Shown here piece after piece: positions 13,202 through 23,411 of a DNA stretch of 64,000 nt (its first letter is position 1; every line of letters starts with the position of its first letter). Source of the stretch: Pseudomonas sp. CAN1 (lineage in GTDB: Bacteria > Pseudomonadota > Gammaproteobacteria > Pseudomonadales > Pseudomonadaceae); NCBI RefSeq assembly GCF_030462585.1, contig NZ_JASMRU010000005.1:46589-110588 (forward strand). Reading direction: 5' to 3'. The translations under genes and the position numbers were made by a program. The notes under the pieces are model-generated. The model was not told the origin of the DNA and did not search any database. It worked only from the letters and a program-made list of their open reading frames with translations.

Positions 13202-15124
13202 ATGAGCATTTTCAGTCACTTCCAGGAACGCTTCGAAGCGACCCGCCAAGAGGAGTACTCCCTCCAGGAGTACCTGGATCTCTGCAAGCAGGACAAGATC
13301 GCCTACGCCACCGCCGCCGAGCGAATGCTGATGGCCATCGGTGAGCCCGAACTGGCGGACACCTCCGTCGATTCCCGCCTGTCGCGAATCTTCTCCAACA
13401 AGGTCATCCGCCGCTATCCGGCCTTTGCCGACTTCCATGGCATGGAAGAGTGCATCGACCAGATCGTCTCGTTCTTCCGCCACGCCGCCCAAGGCCTGGA
13501 AGAGAAGAAACAGATCCTTTATCTCCTGGGCCCGGTCGGCGGCGGTAAATCCTCCCTCGCCGAGAAGCTCAAGCAACTGATGGAGAAGGTGCCCTTCTAC
13601 GCCATCAAGGGCTCGCCGGTGTTCGAGTCGCCCCTGGGGCTGTTCAACCCGGACGAAGACGGCGCCATTCTCGAAGAAGACTACGGCATCCCGCGGCGCT
13701 ACCTGCGCTCGGTGATGTCGCCCTGGGCAACCAAGCGCCTCAACGAGTTCGGCGGCGACATCAGTCAGTTCCGCGTGGTCAAACTGCACCCATCGATCCT
13801 CAACCAGATCGCCATCGCCAAGACCGAACCTGGCGACGAGAACAACCAGGACATCTCCGCGCTGGTCGGCAAGGTGGATATCCGCAAGCTGGAAGAATTC
13901 CCGCAGAACGACGCCGACGCCTACAGCTACTCGGGCGCACTGTGCCGGGCCAACCAGGGCCTGATGGAATTCGTCGAGATGTTCAAGGCGCCGATCAAGG
14001 TCCTCCACCCCTTGCTCACCGCCACCCAGGAAGGCAACTACAACAGCACCGAAGGCCTCGGTTCCCTGCCCTACAGCGGCATCATCCTCGCCCACTCCAA
14101 CGAATCGGAATGGCACAGCTTCCGCAACAACAAGAACAACGAGGCCTTCATCGACCGCATCTACATCGTCAAGGTGCCGTACTGCCTGCGCGTCTCCGAC
14201 GAGATCAAGATCTACGACAAGCTGTTGATCAACAGCTCCCTGGCGCACGCCCACTGCGCGCCGGACACCCTGAAGATGCTCTCGCAGTTCTCCGTGCTGT
14301 CGCGCCTGAAGGAGCCGGAAAACTCCAACATCTACTCGAAGATGCGGGTCTACGACGGCGAAAACCTCAAGGACACCGATCCCAAGGCCAAGTCGATCCA
14401 GGAATACCGCGACACCGCCGGGGTCGACGAGGGCATGGCCGGGCTTTCCACCCGCTTCGCCTTCAAGATCCTCTCCAAGGTGTTCAACTTCGACCCGCAT
14501 GAAGTCGCCGCCAACCCGGTGCACCTGCTCTACGTGCTGGAACAGCAGATCGAGCAGGAGCAGTTCCCGCCGGAAACCCGCGAGCGCTACCTGCGCTTCC
14601 TGAAGGAATACCTGGCGCCGCGCTATGTCGAGTTCATCGGCAAGGAAATCCAGACCGCCTACCTGGAGTCCTACAGCGAGTACGGCCAGAACATCTTCGA
14701 CCGCTACGTGCTGTACGCCGACTTCTGGATCCAGGACCAGGAATACCGCGACCCGGAAACCGGCGAGATCCTCAACCGCGCCGCGCTCAACGAGGAGCTG
14801 GAGAAGATCGAGAAACCGGCTGGCATCAGCAATCCGAAGGATTTCCGCAACGAGATCGTCAACTTCGTGCTGCGCGCCCGTGCCGGCAACAACGGCAAGA
14901 ACCCCAGCTGGCTGTCCTACGAGAAGCTGCGTGTGGTGATCGAGAAGAAAATGTTCTCCAACACCGAGGACCTGCTGCCGGTCATCAGCTTCAACGCCAA
15001 GGCGAGCAAGGAGGATCAGCAGAAGCACAACGACTTCGTCAAACGCATGGTCGAGCGCGGCTACACCGAGAAGCAGGTGCGCCTGCTGTCGGAATGGTAT
15101 CTGCGGGTTCGCAAGTCGCAGTAG
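13202..15124 (+). CDS. prkA: PrkA-family AAA+ serine kinase (YeaG)
   Basis: 640-residue protein with an AAA+ N-terminal half (Walker A 'GPVGGGKSS' near residues 110-117) and a C-terminal PrkA kinase-like domain. In enteric bacteria YeaG and YeaH act in the nitrogen-starvation and stationary-phase response. Start ATG at 13202 is preceded by GAGGAG; the open frame upstream is non-conserved. It heads the conserved prkA-yeaH-spoVR cluster. The 289-bp upstream gap contains a short GCCGG/CCGGC hairpin near 13031-13044. I looked for a sigma-54 promoter and did not find one with correct spacing. Confidence 0.93.
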   Translation: MSIFSHFQERFEATRQEEYSLQEYLDLCKQDKIAYATAAERMLMAIGEPELADTSVDSRLSRIFSNKVIRRYPAFADFHGMEECIDQIVSFFRHAAQGLEEKKQILYLLGPVGGGKSSLAEKLKQLMEKVPFYAIKGSPVFESPLGLFNPDEDGAILEEDYGIPRRYLRSVMSPWATKRLNEFGGDISQFRVVKLHPSILNQIAIAKTEPGDENNQDISALVGKVDIRKLEEFPQNDADAYSYSGALCRANQGLMEFVEMFKAPIKVLHPLLTATQEGNYNSTEGLGSLPYSGIILAHSNESEWHSFRNNKNNEAFIDRIYIVKVPYCLRVSDEIKIYDKLLINSSLAHAHCAPDTLKMLSQFSVLSRLKEPENSNIYSKMRVYDGENLKDTDPKAKSIQEYRDTAGVDEGMAGLSTRFAFKILSKVFNFDPHEVAANPVHLLYVLEQQIEQEQFPPETRERYLRFLKEYLAPRYVEFIGKEIQTAYLESYSEYGQNIFDRYVLYADFWIQDQEYRDPETGEILNRAALNEELEKIEKPAGISNPKDFRNEIVNFVLRARAGNNGKNPSWLSYEKLRVVIEKKMFSNTEDLLPVISFNAKASKEDQQKHNDFVKRMVERGYTEKQVRLLSEWYLRVRKSQ

Positions 15125-15229
15125 TCTGCCATCGGCGCGGCGGCATTCCCCGCCGCGCCGGTCGCCGTCGCATTCGGACCTGTCCGGGGCGGCTCCAAGC
15201 CGCTGCGCAGCAGGCCCTGAGGAGCATTC

Positions 15230-16501
15230 ATGAGCTACGTCATCGACCGGCGTCTGAACGGCAAGAACAAGAGCACGGTGAACCGCCAGCGCTTCCTGCG
15301 GCGCTACCGTGAGCACATCAAGAAGGCGGTGGAAGAAGCCGTCAGCCGCCGTTCCATCACCGACATGGAACATGGCGAGCAGATCAGTATTCCCGGCCGC
15401 GATATCGACGAACCGGTGCTGCACCACGGCCGTGGCGGCAAGCAGACGGTCGTCCACCCCGGCAACAAGGAATTCACCACCGGCGAACACATCGCCCGGC
15501 CCCAGGGTGGCGGCGGTGGTCGTGGCGCCGGCAAGGCGAGTAACCAGGGCGACGGGATGGACGACTTCGTCTTCCAGATCACCCAGGAAGAGTTCCTCGA
15601 CTTCATGTTCGAGGACCTGGAGCTGCCCAACCTGGTCAAGCGCCACCTCACCGGCAGCGACACCTTCAAGACCGTGCGCGCCGGCATCAGCAACGAGGGC
15701 AACCCCTCGCGCATCAACATCGTGCGCACCCTGCGCTCGGCCCACGCACGGCGCATCGCCCTGTCCGGCTCCACCCGCGGCAAGCTGCGCGCGGCGGTGG
15801 CCGAACTGGAGCGCCTGAAGCGCGAAGAACCGGACAACCTCGGCGACATCCAGGAGCTGGAGCAGAAGATCGCCGGCATGCGCGCGCGCATCGACAAGGT
15901 GCCGTTCCTCGACACCTTCGACCTCAAGTACAACCTGCTGGTGAAGCAGCCCAACCCGACCTCCAAGGCCGTGATGTTCTGCCTGATGGACGTCTCCGGC
16001 TCGATGACCCAGGCCACCAAGGACATCGCCAAGCGCTTCTTTATCCTGCTCTACCTGTTCCTCAAGCGGAACTACGAGAAGATCGAAGTGGTATTCATCC
16101 GCCACCATACCAGCGCCCGCGAAGTGGACGAGGAAGAATTCTTCTATTCCCGCGAGACCGGCGGGACCATCGTCTCCAGCGCCCTGAAGCTGATGCAGGA
16201 AGTGATGGCCGAGCGGTATCCGACCAACGAATGGAACATCTATGCCGCCCAGGCCTCGGACGGTGACAACTGGAATGACGATTCGCCGGTCTGCCGCGAC
16301 ATCCTGCTGAAGCAGATCATGCCGTTCGTCCAGTACTACACCTACGTCGAGATCACCCCGCGCGAGCACCAGGCGCTGTGGTTCGAGTACGAGAAGATCC
16401 GCGACAGCTTCGAGGACAGCTTCGCCCAGCAGCAGATCGTCTCCGCCTCGGACATCTATCCGGTGTTCCGCGAGCTGTTCCAGAGGAGGCTCGTCGCATG
16501 A
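15230..16501 (+). CDS. yeaH: YeaH/YhbH family VWA protein (DUF444)
   Basis: 423-residue DUF444 protein. The C-terminal half is a von Willebrand A domain with MIDAS motif '[13 protein letters not shown]'. The N-terminal half is basic with a glycine-rich linker '[13 protein letters not shown]'. It works with the PrkA kinase in stress adaptation. Start ATG at 15230 with AGGAG upstream. Its last codons overlap the start of spoVR as ATGA. Confidence 0.93.
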   Translation: MSYVIDRRLNGKNKSTVNRQRFLRRYREHIKKAVEEAVSRRSITDMEHGEQISIPGRDIDEPVLHHGRGGKQTVVHPGNKEFTTGEHIARPQGGGGGRGAGKASNQGDGMDDFVFQITQEEFLDFMFEDLELPNLVKRHLTGSDTFKTVRAGISNEGNPSRINIVRTLRSAHARRIALSGSTRGKLRAAVAELERLKREEPDNLGDIQELEQKIAGMRARIDKVPFLDTFDLKYNLLVKQPNPTSKAVMFCLMDVSGSMTQATKDIAKRFFILLYLFLKRNYEKIEVVFIRHHTSAREVDEEEFFYSRETGGTIVSSALKLMQEVMAERYPTNEWNIYAAQASDGDNWNDDSPVCRDILLKQIMPFVQYYTYVEITPREHQALWFEYEKIRDSFEDSFAQQQIVSASDIYPVFRELFQRRLVA

Positions 16502-18051
16502 GCAAGCGCCAGCCGATCGCCACCGGCTCGGAGTGGACCTTCGAGCTGATCCAGCAGTACGACCGCGAGATCAGCCGGCTCGCCGAACGCTACGCGCTGG
16601 ACACCTACCCCAACCAGATCGAGGTGATCACCGCCGAGCAGATGATGGATGCCTACGCCTCCGTCGGCATGCCCATCGGTTACAGCCACTGGTCCTATGG
16701 CAAGCACTTCCTCAGCACGGAAAAGAACTACAAGCGCGGTCAGATGGGCCTGGCCTACGAGATCGTGATCAACTCCGACCCGTGCATCGCCTACCTGATG
16801 GAAGAGAACACCCAGTGCATGCAGGCGCTGGTGATCGCCCACGCCTGCTACGGGCACAACAGCTTCTTCAAGGGCAACTACCTGTTCCGCACCTGGACCG
16901 ACGCCACCTCGATCATCGACTACCTGGTGTTCGCCAAGTCCTACATCAACAAGTGCGAGGAGCGTTACGGCATCGACGCCGTGGAAGACCTGCTGGACTC
17001 CTGCCACGCCCTGATGAACTACGGTGTGGACCGCTACAAGCGGCCCTACCCGATCTCCGCCGAGGAAGAAAAGCAGCGCCAGAAGGAGCGCGAGGAGCAG
17101 ATCCAGCGCCAGGTCAACGACCTCTGGCGGACCATTCCCAAGGCCGCCGGCAAGGACAAGGAACAGGGCATGGCCCGCTATCCCAGCGAGCCGCAGGAGA
17201 ACATCCTCTACTTCATCGAGAAGAACGCTCCGCTGCTCGAACCCTGGCAGCGCGAAGTGGTGCGCATCGTGCGCAAGGTCGCGCAGTATTTCTACCCGCA
17301 GCGCCAGACCCAGGTGATGAACGAAGGCTGGGCGACCTTCTGGCACTACACCCTGATCAACGACCTCTACGACGAAGGTCTGGTCAGCGACGGCTTCATG
17401 ATGGAGTTCCTCCAGTACCACACCAGCGTGGTCTACCAGCCCGGCTTCGACAGCCCCTACTACAGCGGCATCAACCCCTACGCGCTGGGCTTCGCCATGT
17501 ACCGCGACATCCGCCGCATCTGCGAGCACCCCACCGAGGAGGACAAGCGCTGGTTCCCCGACATCGCCGGCAGCGACTGGCTGGCGACGATGAAATTCGC
17601 CATGAAGAGCTTCAAGGACGAAAGCTTCGTCCTGCAGTTCCTCTCGCCCAAGGTGATCCGCGAGTTCAAGCTGTTCAGCATCCTCGACGACGACCAGAAG
17701 GACGACATGCTGGTCGACGCCATCCACGATGACGACGGCTACCGCAAGATCCGCGAAACCCTGGCGGCCCAGTACAACCTCGGCAATCGCGAGCCGAACA
17801 TCCAGATCTGGGACGTCGACCGCCGCGGCGACCGATCGCTGACCCTGCGCCACCAGCAGCACGACCGCAAACCCCTGGGCGAATCCACCGACGACGTACT
17901 CAAGCACCTGCATCGCCTGTGGGGCTTCGACATCCACCTGGAAACCCTGCAGGGCGAGAACATCGTCAACACCTTCCACATGCCCCCAAAGGGTGAACGC
18001 GACAGCGAAGAGGGCTACCCGCGGCTCGACCTGATCATCCCGCCCATTTGA
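16498..18051 (+). CDS. spoVR: SpoVR family protein (YcgB)
   Basis: 517-residue protein containing '[13 protein letters not shown]', '[10 protein letters not shown]' and '[11 protein letters not shown]', the hallmark stretches of SpoVR/YcgB. Biochemical function is unsettled. In non-sporulating proteobacteria it always travels with prkA and yeaH, as here. Start is the ATG at 16498 overlapping the yeaH stop; a longer frame to 16378 runs inside yeaH and is rejected. Confidence 0.93.
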   Translation: MSKRQPIATGSEWTFELIQQYDREISRLAERYALDTYPNQIEVITAEQMMDAYASVGMPIGYSHWSYGKHFLSTEKNYKRGQMGLAYEIVINSDPCIAYLMEENTQCMQALVIAHACYGHNSFFKGNYLFRTWTDATSIIDYLVFAKSYINKCEERYGIDAVEDLLDSCHALMNYGVDRYKRPYPISAEEEKQRQKEREEQIQRQVNDLWRTIPKAAGKDKEQGMARYPSEPQENILYFIEKNAPLLEPWQREVVRIVRKVAQYFYPQRQTQVMNEGWATFWHYTLINDLYDEGLVSDGFMMEFLQYHTSVVYQPGFDSPYYSGINPYALGFAMYRDIRRICEHPTEEDKRWFPDIAGSDWLATMKFAMKSFKDESFVLQFLSPKVIREFKLFSILDDDQKDDMLVDAIHDDDGYRKIRETLAAQYNLGNREPNIQIWDVDRRGDRSLTLRHQQHDRKPLGESTDDVLKHLHRLWGFDIHLETLQGENIVNTFHMPPKGERDSEEGYPRLDLIIPPI

Positions 18052-18110
18052 TCGGTTGACCGGCGCAGCAGAGGACGACAAGCATGGCGGCAACCCCGCT
18101 GGAGACCGCC

Positions 18111-18620
18111 ATGCGCCTGTTCGCCATTCTCCTGCTCTGCCTCGCTGTCGCGACCTGCAGCAACCCCGTACCCCACGCCCAGGTCGCGCATCCCGCCGAT
18201 GCACGCCTGGCAGGGCTGCGCGACTTCCAGCTGATGCCGCCGGAAAACGCCGTCGACGCCCTGCCCTACCGCAGCCGCTATCCGCTGATCAACGCCCAGG
18301 TGCGCCAGGGCCTGATCGAGCGCGGCTACCGCGAAAGCGCCACTCCGCAGGTACGCGTCTACTACTGGCTGGCGCTGCAGGATGCGCCGCTGGAGTTCAA
18401 GGTCGACGCGCCACCGCCCGACCCGCTCGGCCCCTACCTCGCCATCCACCGCCTGCGTGATGAAACCGGCACCCTGCGCCTGCGCCTGACCGATGCGCAG
18501 GAACAGACGCTCTGGGAAGGCACCGTCAGCACCGGCCTGAGCCCGGCATATTCCAGCGCCATGCTGCTGCAGGACGCCATCGGCGCCCTCGTCCAGCAGA
18601 TTCCCGCCGCCGCGCCGTAG
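18111..18620 (+). CDS. DUF4136-type exported protein, possible lipoprotein
   Basis: 169-residue protein with an N-terminal export signal ([19 protein letters not shown]). The Cys at the end of the hydrophobic run suggests lipidation, but the residue before it is Thr, a poor lipobox, so simple secretion is also possible. The body resembles the DUF4136 family ('[25 protein letters not shown]'). Start ATG at 18111 has GGAG nine bases upstream; a start at 18084 would bury the signal peptide. Corresponds by position to PA0585. Function unknown. Confidence 0.72.
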   Translation: MRLFAILLLCLAVATCSNPVPHAQVAHPADARLAGLRDFQLMPPENAVDALPYRSRYPLINAQVRQGLIERGYRESATPQVRVYYWLALQDAPLEFKVDAPPPDPLGPYLAIHRLRDETGTLRLRLTDAQEQTLWEGTVSTGLSPAYSSAMLLQDAIGALVQQIPAAAP

Positions 18621-18631
18621 TCCCATACATC

Positions 18632-18703
18632 GTAGGAGCGGACTCCGTCCGCGATGGCATCCGGCGCGACGCGAACCTATCGCGGACGCAGTCCGCTCCT
18701 ACG
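18632..18703. repeat. Pseudomonas REP-type inverted pair
   Basis: TAGGAGCGGACTCCGTCCGC on the left and the near-exact reverse complement GCGGACGCAGTCCGCTCCTA on the right, separated by about 30 bases. This is the classical 'TAGGAGCGGAC..' intergenic element of Pseudomonas, able to form a long cruciform or RNA hairpin. It sits between the DUF4136 gene and cca. Confidence 0.8.
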
Positions 18704-18780
18704 CGCGCGCCAACCTCCCGCCGCGCTTGCCCCTCCCGCCGCAAACCCCGAAGCTATCCCCCAGAACAGGAGACAGCTTC

Positions 18781-20019
18781 ATGCAGATCTACAAGGTGGG
18801 CGGCGCCGTGCGCGACCGCCTGCTCGGCATCCCCTTCAGCGACACCGACTGGGTCGTGGTCGGCGCCAGCGCCGACGAGATGCTCGCCCAGGGCTATCGC
18901 CCGGTGGGCGCCGACTTCCCGGTGTTCCTCCACCCGAAGACCGGCGAGGAGTACGCCCTTGCCCGCACCGAACGCAAAAGTGGACGCGGCTATGGCGGCT
19001 TCACCTTCTACGCCAGCCCCGACGTCAGCCTCGAAGAAGACCTGATCCGCCGCGACCTGACGATCAACGCCATGGCCGAGGACGATGACGGCCAGATCGT
19101 CGACCCCTATCACGGCCGGAAAGACCTCGAAGCCCGCCTGCTGCGCCACGTCTCCCCGGCCTTCGCCGAAGACCCGCTGCGGGTGCTGCGCGTCGCCCGC
19201 TTCGCCGCCCGCTATGCACCGATGGGTTTCAGCGTGGCGCCGGAAACCCTGGCACTGATGCGCGAACTGTCAGAATCCGGCGAGCTGGAAGCGCTGACCG
19301 CCGAACGCAGCTGGAAGGAAATCTCCCGTGCCCTGATGGAATCGCGTCCGGACGTGTTCATCCAGGTCCTGCGTGACTGTGGCGCCCTGACCGTGCTGAT
19401 GCCGGAAGTCGACGCGCTGTTCGGCGTGCCGCAGCCGCCGCAGCACCACCCGGAGGTGGATACCGGCGAGCACGTGCTGGCCGTGCTGCGCGAATGCGCA
19501 AAATACGAGCAACCGCTGAGCGTGCGCTGGGCCTGCCTGGTGCATGACGTGGGCAAGGGCGAGACCCGCGAAGAAGAGTGGCCCAAGCACCATGCCCACG
19601 AGCACCTGGGCCTGCCGCTGATCGACGCGATCAACGCCCGCTTCAAGGTCCCGCGTGAGTGCCAGGAGCTGGCGCGGCTGGTCGGCGAGTACCACACCCA
19701 CTGCCACCGTGCGCTGGAGCTGCGGCCGAACACCATCCTGGAGCTGCTGCAGTCCTTCGACGTCTACCGCCGACCACAGCGTTTCGAGGAATTCCTTGCC
19801 GCCAGCGAGATGGACGCCCGTGGCCGCCATGGATTGGAGGACCGCGCCTACCCGCAGGCCGAGTACCTGCGCGGCGCCGAACAGGCCGCCCGCGCAGTCG
19901 CGGTGCAGCCGCTGCTGGAGAAGGGATACAAGGGCGCCGAGCTGGGTGAAGCGCTCAAGCGTGAGCGCCTGACGGCACTGAAGGCCTACAAGGAAGCCAC
20001 GCGACCTGAAACCCTGTAG
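18781..20019 (+). CDS. cca: CCA-adding tRNA nucleotidyltransferase
   Basis: 412-residue class II nucleotidyltransferase. '[11 protein letters not shown]' precedes the catalytic 'SDTDW' (D21, D23). The RNA-binding region is '[12 protein letters not shown]', and a C-terminal HD domain ('VHDVGKGET', 'HEHLGLPL') should give the phosphatase/phosphodiesterase activity seen in the E. coli-type enzyme. It builds and repairs the 3' CCA end of tRNAs. Start ATG at 18781 with AGGAG upstream. Its stop codon is part of the following REP element. Confidence 0.95.
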   Translation: MQIYKVGGAVRDRLLGIPFSDTDWVVVGASADEMLAQGYRPVGADFPVFLHPKTGEEYALARTERKSGRGYGGFTFYASPDVSLEEDLIRRDLTINAMAEDDDGQIVDPYHGRKDLEARLLRHVSPAFAEDPLRVLRVARFAARYAPMGFSVAPETLALMRELSESGELEALTAERSWKEISRALMESRPDVFIQVLRDCGALTVLMPEVDALFGVPQPPQHHPEVDTGEHVLAVLRECAKYEQPLSVRWACLVHDVGKGETREEEWPKHHAHEHLGLPLIDAINARFKVPRECQELARLVGEYHTHCHRALELRPNTILELLQSFDVYRRPQRFEEFLAASEMDARGRHGLEDRAYPQAEYLRGAEQAARAVAVQPLLEKGYKGAELGEALKRERLTALKAYKEATRPETL

Positions 20020-20093
20020 GAGCGAGCTTGCTCGCGAACCCGCCCAACGCTTGAGTCGCCGGATAGATGATTCGCGAGCGAGCTCGCTCCTAC
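20016..20093. repeat. REP-type inverted pair overlapping the cca stop codon
   Basis: TGTAGGAGCGAGCTTGCTCG at the left and GCGAGCGAGCTCGCTCCTAC at the right, about 35 bases apart. This is the common Pseudomonas 'TAGGAGCGAGCTTGCTCGCGAA' family. The TAG of the left half is the stop codon of cca. It lies between convergent cca and the folK-like gene and may act as a bidirectional 3' structure. Confidence 0.85.
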
Positions 20094-20144
20094 GAAAAGC
20101 CCTCAGCTTTAGGTTCGGTGCTCAGGAAAAACCCGAGCGGGGGA

Positions 20145-20681
20145 TCAAGCCGCCGGATACGCTTCGATCAGCGCCGCCGGCGTCAGCTCAACCCCGCGCC
20201 ACTGGAAGGGCACCGGCCAGAGCTTCTGGCCGATCTGCGCATCCACCCACAATTCGGCAAACGAACGCTGCACCCCCGGATGCTTAACCTGGGGCGCCAG
20301 CAACGCCAGCGGCCAGAGCACGAAGGCATTCTTCAGCACCTCCGCGCGCGGCAGCGTCAGGCCGTCGAACTCGCCGTGCAGGTCGCCGTACAGCAGCACG
20401 TCGATGTCCAGCGGCAGGCCCTTGCGCTCCGGTGCATAACGGCCGTTGTCCGCCTCGATGTGCTTGAGCCGCAGGCTCAGCTCCGCCAGCGGCAGATCGG
20501 TGCGCGCAACAATTACGAAGTTGTAGAAGGGACCGCTGCGAATGCCCACCGGCTCGCTCTCGAAGACCGGCGAGCAGTGGATGTCCTCGAGGAAACCGTC
20601 CAGCGCTTCCAGCCCGGCCAGCAGATGGCGCTCGCGCTCGAAGTTGCTGCCCAGCCCGAGGTAGACCGTCGTCAGCGGCAT
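20145..20681 (-). CDS. folK: HPPK-family pyrophosphokinase (second FolK)
   Basis: 178-residue 2-amino-4-hydroxy-6-hydroxymethyldihydropteridine pyrophosphokinase homologue. 'YLGLGSNFERERHL', 'VFESEPVG', 'FYNFVI' and 'PLDIDVLLYG' match the family, including the DxD metal site. It would transfer pyrophosphate from ATP to the pterin alcohol in folate synthesis. P. aeruginosa carries another folK beside panB elsewhere, so this folB-linked copy is probably a paralogue. ATG at 20681 overlaps the end of folB by ten bases, so translation is coupled. Confidence 0.85.
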   Translation of the reverse strand: MPLTTVYLGLGSNFERERHLLAGLEALDGFLEDIHCSPVFESEPVGIRSGPFYNFVIVARTDLPLAELSLRLKHIEADNGRYAPERKGLPLDIDVLLYGDLHGEFDGLTLPRAEVLKNAFVLWPLALLAPQVKHPGVQRSFAELWVDAQIGQKLWPVPFQWRGVELTPAALIEAYPAA

Positions 20682-21034
20682 CCGCGTTCGATCTCCACAC
20701 CCACGCCGATGGCCGCCGCGACGGCGCCAGGCTTGGTGACTTTCAGGCGCAGCCACTGGATGCCGAATTCCGCCATCAGCAACTCGGCCAGGCGTTCGGC
20801 GAAGGTTTCCACCAGCTGGAAGTGCGCGTCACGGGCGAAGGCCATGACCCGCTCGGAGAGCACGGCGTAGTCCAGGGCCTTGGCGATGTCGTCGTCGGCC
20901 GCCGCCGGGCGGTTGTCCCAGCCCAGCGTCAGGTCCAGGCGCAGGCACTGCCGGATACCCCGTTCCCAGTCGTAGACGCCGATCACGGTGTCCACTTCCA
21001 GCCCCTCGATGAAAACTCTGTCCACTGACTGCAT
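20672..21034 (-). CDS. folB: Dihydroneopterin aldolase
   Basis: 120-residue enzyme. '[22 protein letters not shown]' carries the active-site region and '[11 protein letters not shown]...[13 protein letters not shown]' the conserved helix. It converts dihydroneopterin to 6-hydroxymethyl-dihydropterin and glycolaldehyde, just before the step of the co-encoded FolK. Start ATG at 21034; an open frame extends to 21148 but would run into plsY on the other strand and is not conserved. Divergent from plsY. Confidence 0.92.
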   Translation of the reverse strand: MQSVDRVFIEGLEVDTVIGVYDWERGIRQCLRLDLTLGWDNRPAAADDDIAKALDYAVLSERVMAFARDAHFQLVETFAERLAELLMAEFGIQWLRLKVTKPGAVAAAIGVGVEIERGCR

Positions 21035-21105
21035 GCTCCAAGGCGACACGACAATCGGCCGGCGCCCCGTTAGAATCGGAAACGACCTCGTCTCCGGTGG
21101 AAACC

Positions 21106-21675
21106 ATGTTCTGGTTCTTGGCGATCCTCGCCTACCTGCTCGGATCACTGTCCTTCGCGGTACTCCTCAGTCGCCTGTTCGGCACCGCCGACCCGCGCGC
21201 CAGCGGCTCGGGCAACCCCGGCGCCACCAACATGCTGCGTCTGGCCGGGAAGAAGATCGCCATCCTCACCCTGCTCGGCGATCTCGCCAAGGGGCTGGTG
21301 CCGGTCCTCGTCGCCCGCCTGATCGGTCTCTCCGACGTGGAGCAGGCCTGGGTCGGGCTGGCAGCGGTGATTGGCCACCTCTACCCGCTGTACTTCAATT
21401 TCCGCGGCGGCAAGGGCGTCGCCACCGCTGCCGGCATGTTGCTGGCGCTGTACCCGCCGGCGGCCCTGCTCGCGGCAATCGCCTGGCTGGTCACCTTCAA
21501 GCTGTCGCGCACCAGCTCGCTGGCTTCCCTGGTGGCCACGCCGCTGACCCTGCCGCTGCTGGCCTGGCAGGAACCTTCGGCGCTACTGCCGATGACCGTG
21601 CTCACCGGCCTGATCGTCTGGCGTCACCGCAGCAACCTGCGCGACCTGATCGCCGGACGCGAGCGGCACTTCTAG
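21106..21675 (+). CDS. plsY: Acyl-phosphate:glycerol-3-phosphate acyltransferase
   Basis: 189-residue polytopic membrane protein with about five hydrophobic segments. '[13 protein letters not shown]' and '[12 protein letters not shown]' are the loop motifs that bind glycerol-3-phosphate and acyl-phosphate. It makes lysophosphatidic acid in the inner membrane. Start ATG at 21106 gives [18 protein letters not shown], the usual N-terminus, with GGTGGA upstream; GTG at 21097 is possible but less likely. Confidence 0.94.
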   Translation: MFWFLAILAYLLGSLSFAVLLSRLFGTADPRASGSGNPGATNMLRLAGKKIAILTLLGDLAKGLVPVLVARLIGLSDVEQAWVGLAAVIGHLYPLYFNFRGGKGVATAAGMLLALYPPAALLAAIAWLVTFKLSRTSSLASLVATPLTLPLLAWQEPSALLPMTVLTGLIVWRHRSNLRDLIAGRERHF

Positions 21676-21712
21676 AGCCGCGAGCTTCCCGGCCCGCGTA
21701 CTGCGCTGCAAG

Positions 21713-21750
21713 CGAAAAAACGGCCCATGCCGCTCAGAGCATGGGCCGCG
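21713..21750 (-). terminator. Terminator downstream of tsaD
   Basis: Stem CGGCCCATGC/GCATGGGCCG (21721-21730 and 21739-21748). Read on the minus strand it is followed by TTTTTT (complement of 21715-21720), as expected for termination of tsaD. On the plus strand it is followed only by a weak T run, so it could work partly for plsY too. Confidence 0.75.
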
Positions 21751-21769
21751 TCGTTTGCAGCTTCATTAT

Positions 21770-22795
21770 TCAGATCGCTGGCAGCGACTCCATTGGCCAA
21801 CGTGCCTGCACGCCGATCGACGGACCGTCCTGCTGCCCGGCCACCAGGCGCTGGCAGCCAGCATAGGCGATCATCGCGCCGTTATCGGTGCAGAAGCGCG
21901 GGCGGGCGTAGAAAACCTGGCCCTTCATCTCACCGAGCATCTTCTCCAGGTGCTGGCGCAGTGCCTGGTTGGCGCTGACACCACCGGCGATCACCAGGCT
22001 CTTCAAGTGAGTCTGCTTGAGCGCGCGCTTGCACTTGATGGTCAGGGTCTCGACCACGGCGGTCTGGAACGCCAGGGCGATGTCGCAGCGGGTCTGCTCG
22101 CTGTCGTCGCCTTCGGCCACGCAGCGCTGCCAGGTATTCAGGGCGAAGGTCTTGAGGCCGCTGAAGCTGAAGTCCAGGCCCGGACGGTCGGTCATCGGCC
22201 GCGGGAAGACGAAGCGACCAGCGGTACCGCTCTGCGCCAGGCGCGCGATCTCCGGACCACCGGGATAGGCCAGGCCAAGCAGTTTGGCGGTTTTGTCGAA
22301 GGCTTCACCGGCTGCGTCGTCCACCGACTCGCCGAGCACCTGGTACTGGCCGATGCCATCCACCCGCACCAGCTGGGTGTGGCCGCCGGACACCAGCAAG
22401 GCGACGAACGGAAACTTCGGCGGCTGCTCTTCCAGCATCGGCGCCAGCAGATGGCCTTCCATATGGTGCACGCCGACGGCCGGTATGCCCCAGGCGAACG
22501 CCATGGCCTGGGCGCAGGACGCGCCGACCAGCAGGGCGCCCACCAGGCCGGGGCCGGCGGTATAGGCGATGGCGTCGATGTCTTCGGCGGTACGGCCGGA
22601 CTCGTCCAGCACCTGGCGAATCAGCGGCAGCATGCGCTTGACGTGATCACGGGAGGCCAGCTCGGGAACCACGCCGCCGTATACGCGGTGCAGGTCGATC
22701 TGGCTGAACAGCGCGTCGGCCAGCAGGCCTTTTTCGCTGTCGTACAGGGCGACGCCGGTCTCGTCGCAGGAGGTTTCCAACCCCAGCACTAGCAT
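21770..22795 (-). CDS. tsaD: tRNA N6-threonylcarbamoyladenosine synthase subunit TsaD
   Basis: 341-residue ASKHA-fold protein. '[19 protein letters not shown]' opens the family, and the iron-binding HxxGH is visible as H111 and H115 in '[11 protein letters not shown]'. 'VSGGHTQLV' and '[10 protein letters not shown]' follow. With TsaB, TsaC and TsaE it installs t6A37 on ANN-decoding tRNAs. Divergent from rpsU, as is usual in gamma-proteobacteria. Confidence 0.96.
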   Translation of the reverse strand: MLVLGLETSCDETGVALYDSEKGLLADALFSQIDLHRVYGGVVPELASRDHVKRMLPLIRQVLDESGRTAEDIDAIAYTAGPGLVGALLVGASCAQAMAFAWGIPAVGVHHMEGHLLAPMLEEQPPKFPFVALLVSGGHTQLVRVDGIGQYQVLGESVDDAAGEAFDKTAKLLGLAYPGGPEIARLAQSGTAGRFVFPRPMTDRPGLDFSFSGLKTFALNTWQRCVAEGDDSEQTRCDIALAFQTAVVETLTIKCKRALKQTHLKSLVIAGGVSANQALRQHLEKMLGEMKGQVFYARPRFCTDNGAMIAYAGCQRLVAGQQDGPSIGVQARWPMESLPAI

Positions 22796-22883
22796 GGGTT
22801 TGAGCCTTTACTCTGGGCAAAATTGAAGCCGCGCATCATAATCGCCGGCTGGGCTTCGGACCAGTGCTTTTCGATCGGAGGCT

Positions 22884-22912
22884 TTGCATTCCTCCTTCCG
22901 AACGTTTAATAT
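22884..22912 (+). promoter_or_regulatory. Sigma-70 promoter of rpsU-dnaG-rpoD
   Basis: TTGCAT at 22884-22889 and TAATAT at 22907-22912 are separated by exactly 17 bases and lie about 85 bases upstream of rpsU. The -35 has 4 of 6 and the -10 4 of 6 consensus bases. Read by eye only. Confidence 0.55.
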
Positions 22913-22995
22913 CCGCAACCCTTGAAAACCGCCGACTCCGAACAACCGTCAGGAGCGCGATAAATCCTCCGGTAATCATTGAAGGTACGACCTGG

Positions 22996-23211
22996 ATGCC
23001 CGCCGTCAAAGTTAAAGAGAACGAACCCTTCGACGTAGCTCTGCGTCGTTTCAAGCGCTCCTGCGAAAAAGCAGGCGTACTGGCCGAAGTCCGTAGCCGT
23101 GAGTTCTACGAAAAGCCGACCGCCGAGCGTAAGCGCAAGGCCGCTGCCGCTGTTAAGCGTCACGCCAAGAAAGTGCAGCGCGAGCAGCGCCGCCGCGAGC
23201 GTCTGTACTGA
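22996..23211 (+). CDS. rpsU: 30S ribosomal protein bS21
   Basis: 71 residues, '[27 protein letters not shown]...' ending in a strongly basic tail; near-identical to gamma-proteobacterial bS21. It binds the 30S platform near the anti-Shine-Dalgarno end of 16S rRNA. ATG at 22996 is fixed by conservation. First gene of the macromolecular-synthesis operon with dnaG and rpoD. Confidence 0.97.
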   Translation: MPAVKVKENEPFDVALRRFKRSCEKAGVLAEVRSREFYEKPTAERKRKAAAAVKRHAKKVQREQRRRERLY

Positions 23212-23250
23212 GTTACAGCGCCTCGTCGCAAGCTTTCCGCATCGCCCGGC

Positions 23251-23283
23251 CCACTCGCCGGGCGAGTGCCTGAAACAAGGCAC
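23251..23283 (+). terminator. Alternative hairpins in the rpsU-dnaG gap
   Basis: CACTCGCC/GGCGAGTG (23252-23259, 23261-23268) overlaps a second stem GTGCCT/AGGCAC (23266-23271, 23278-23283), so the two are mutually exclusive. Neither has a U tract. In E. coli a partial terminator lies at this place in the operon; a similar attenuating or processing role is inferred. Confidence 0.4.
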
Positions 23284-23411
23284 CCGACTCCGATTCGCAT
23301 TCGCGGACTTCGGAGTTTTTGCTTTTCCAGTCCCATGCTCAGCCTCAAGCTCCGCCCGCGGCCTCACCGCTCCGCGCCAGGCTTGGGTCCAACCTGCGTC
23401 CCGATGAGTCT

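Noticed and set aside
13052-16369. 1105-residue minus-strand open frame opposite prkA and yeaH
   Set aside because: Antisense shadow produced by codon bias; no domain and no ribosome site.
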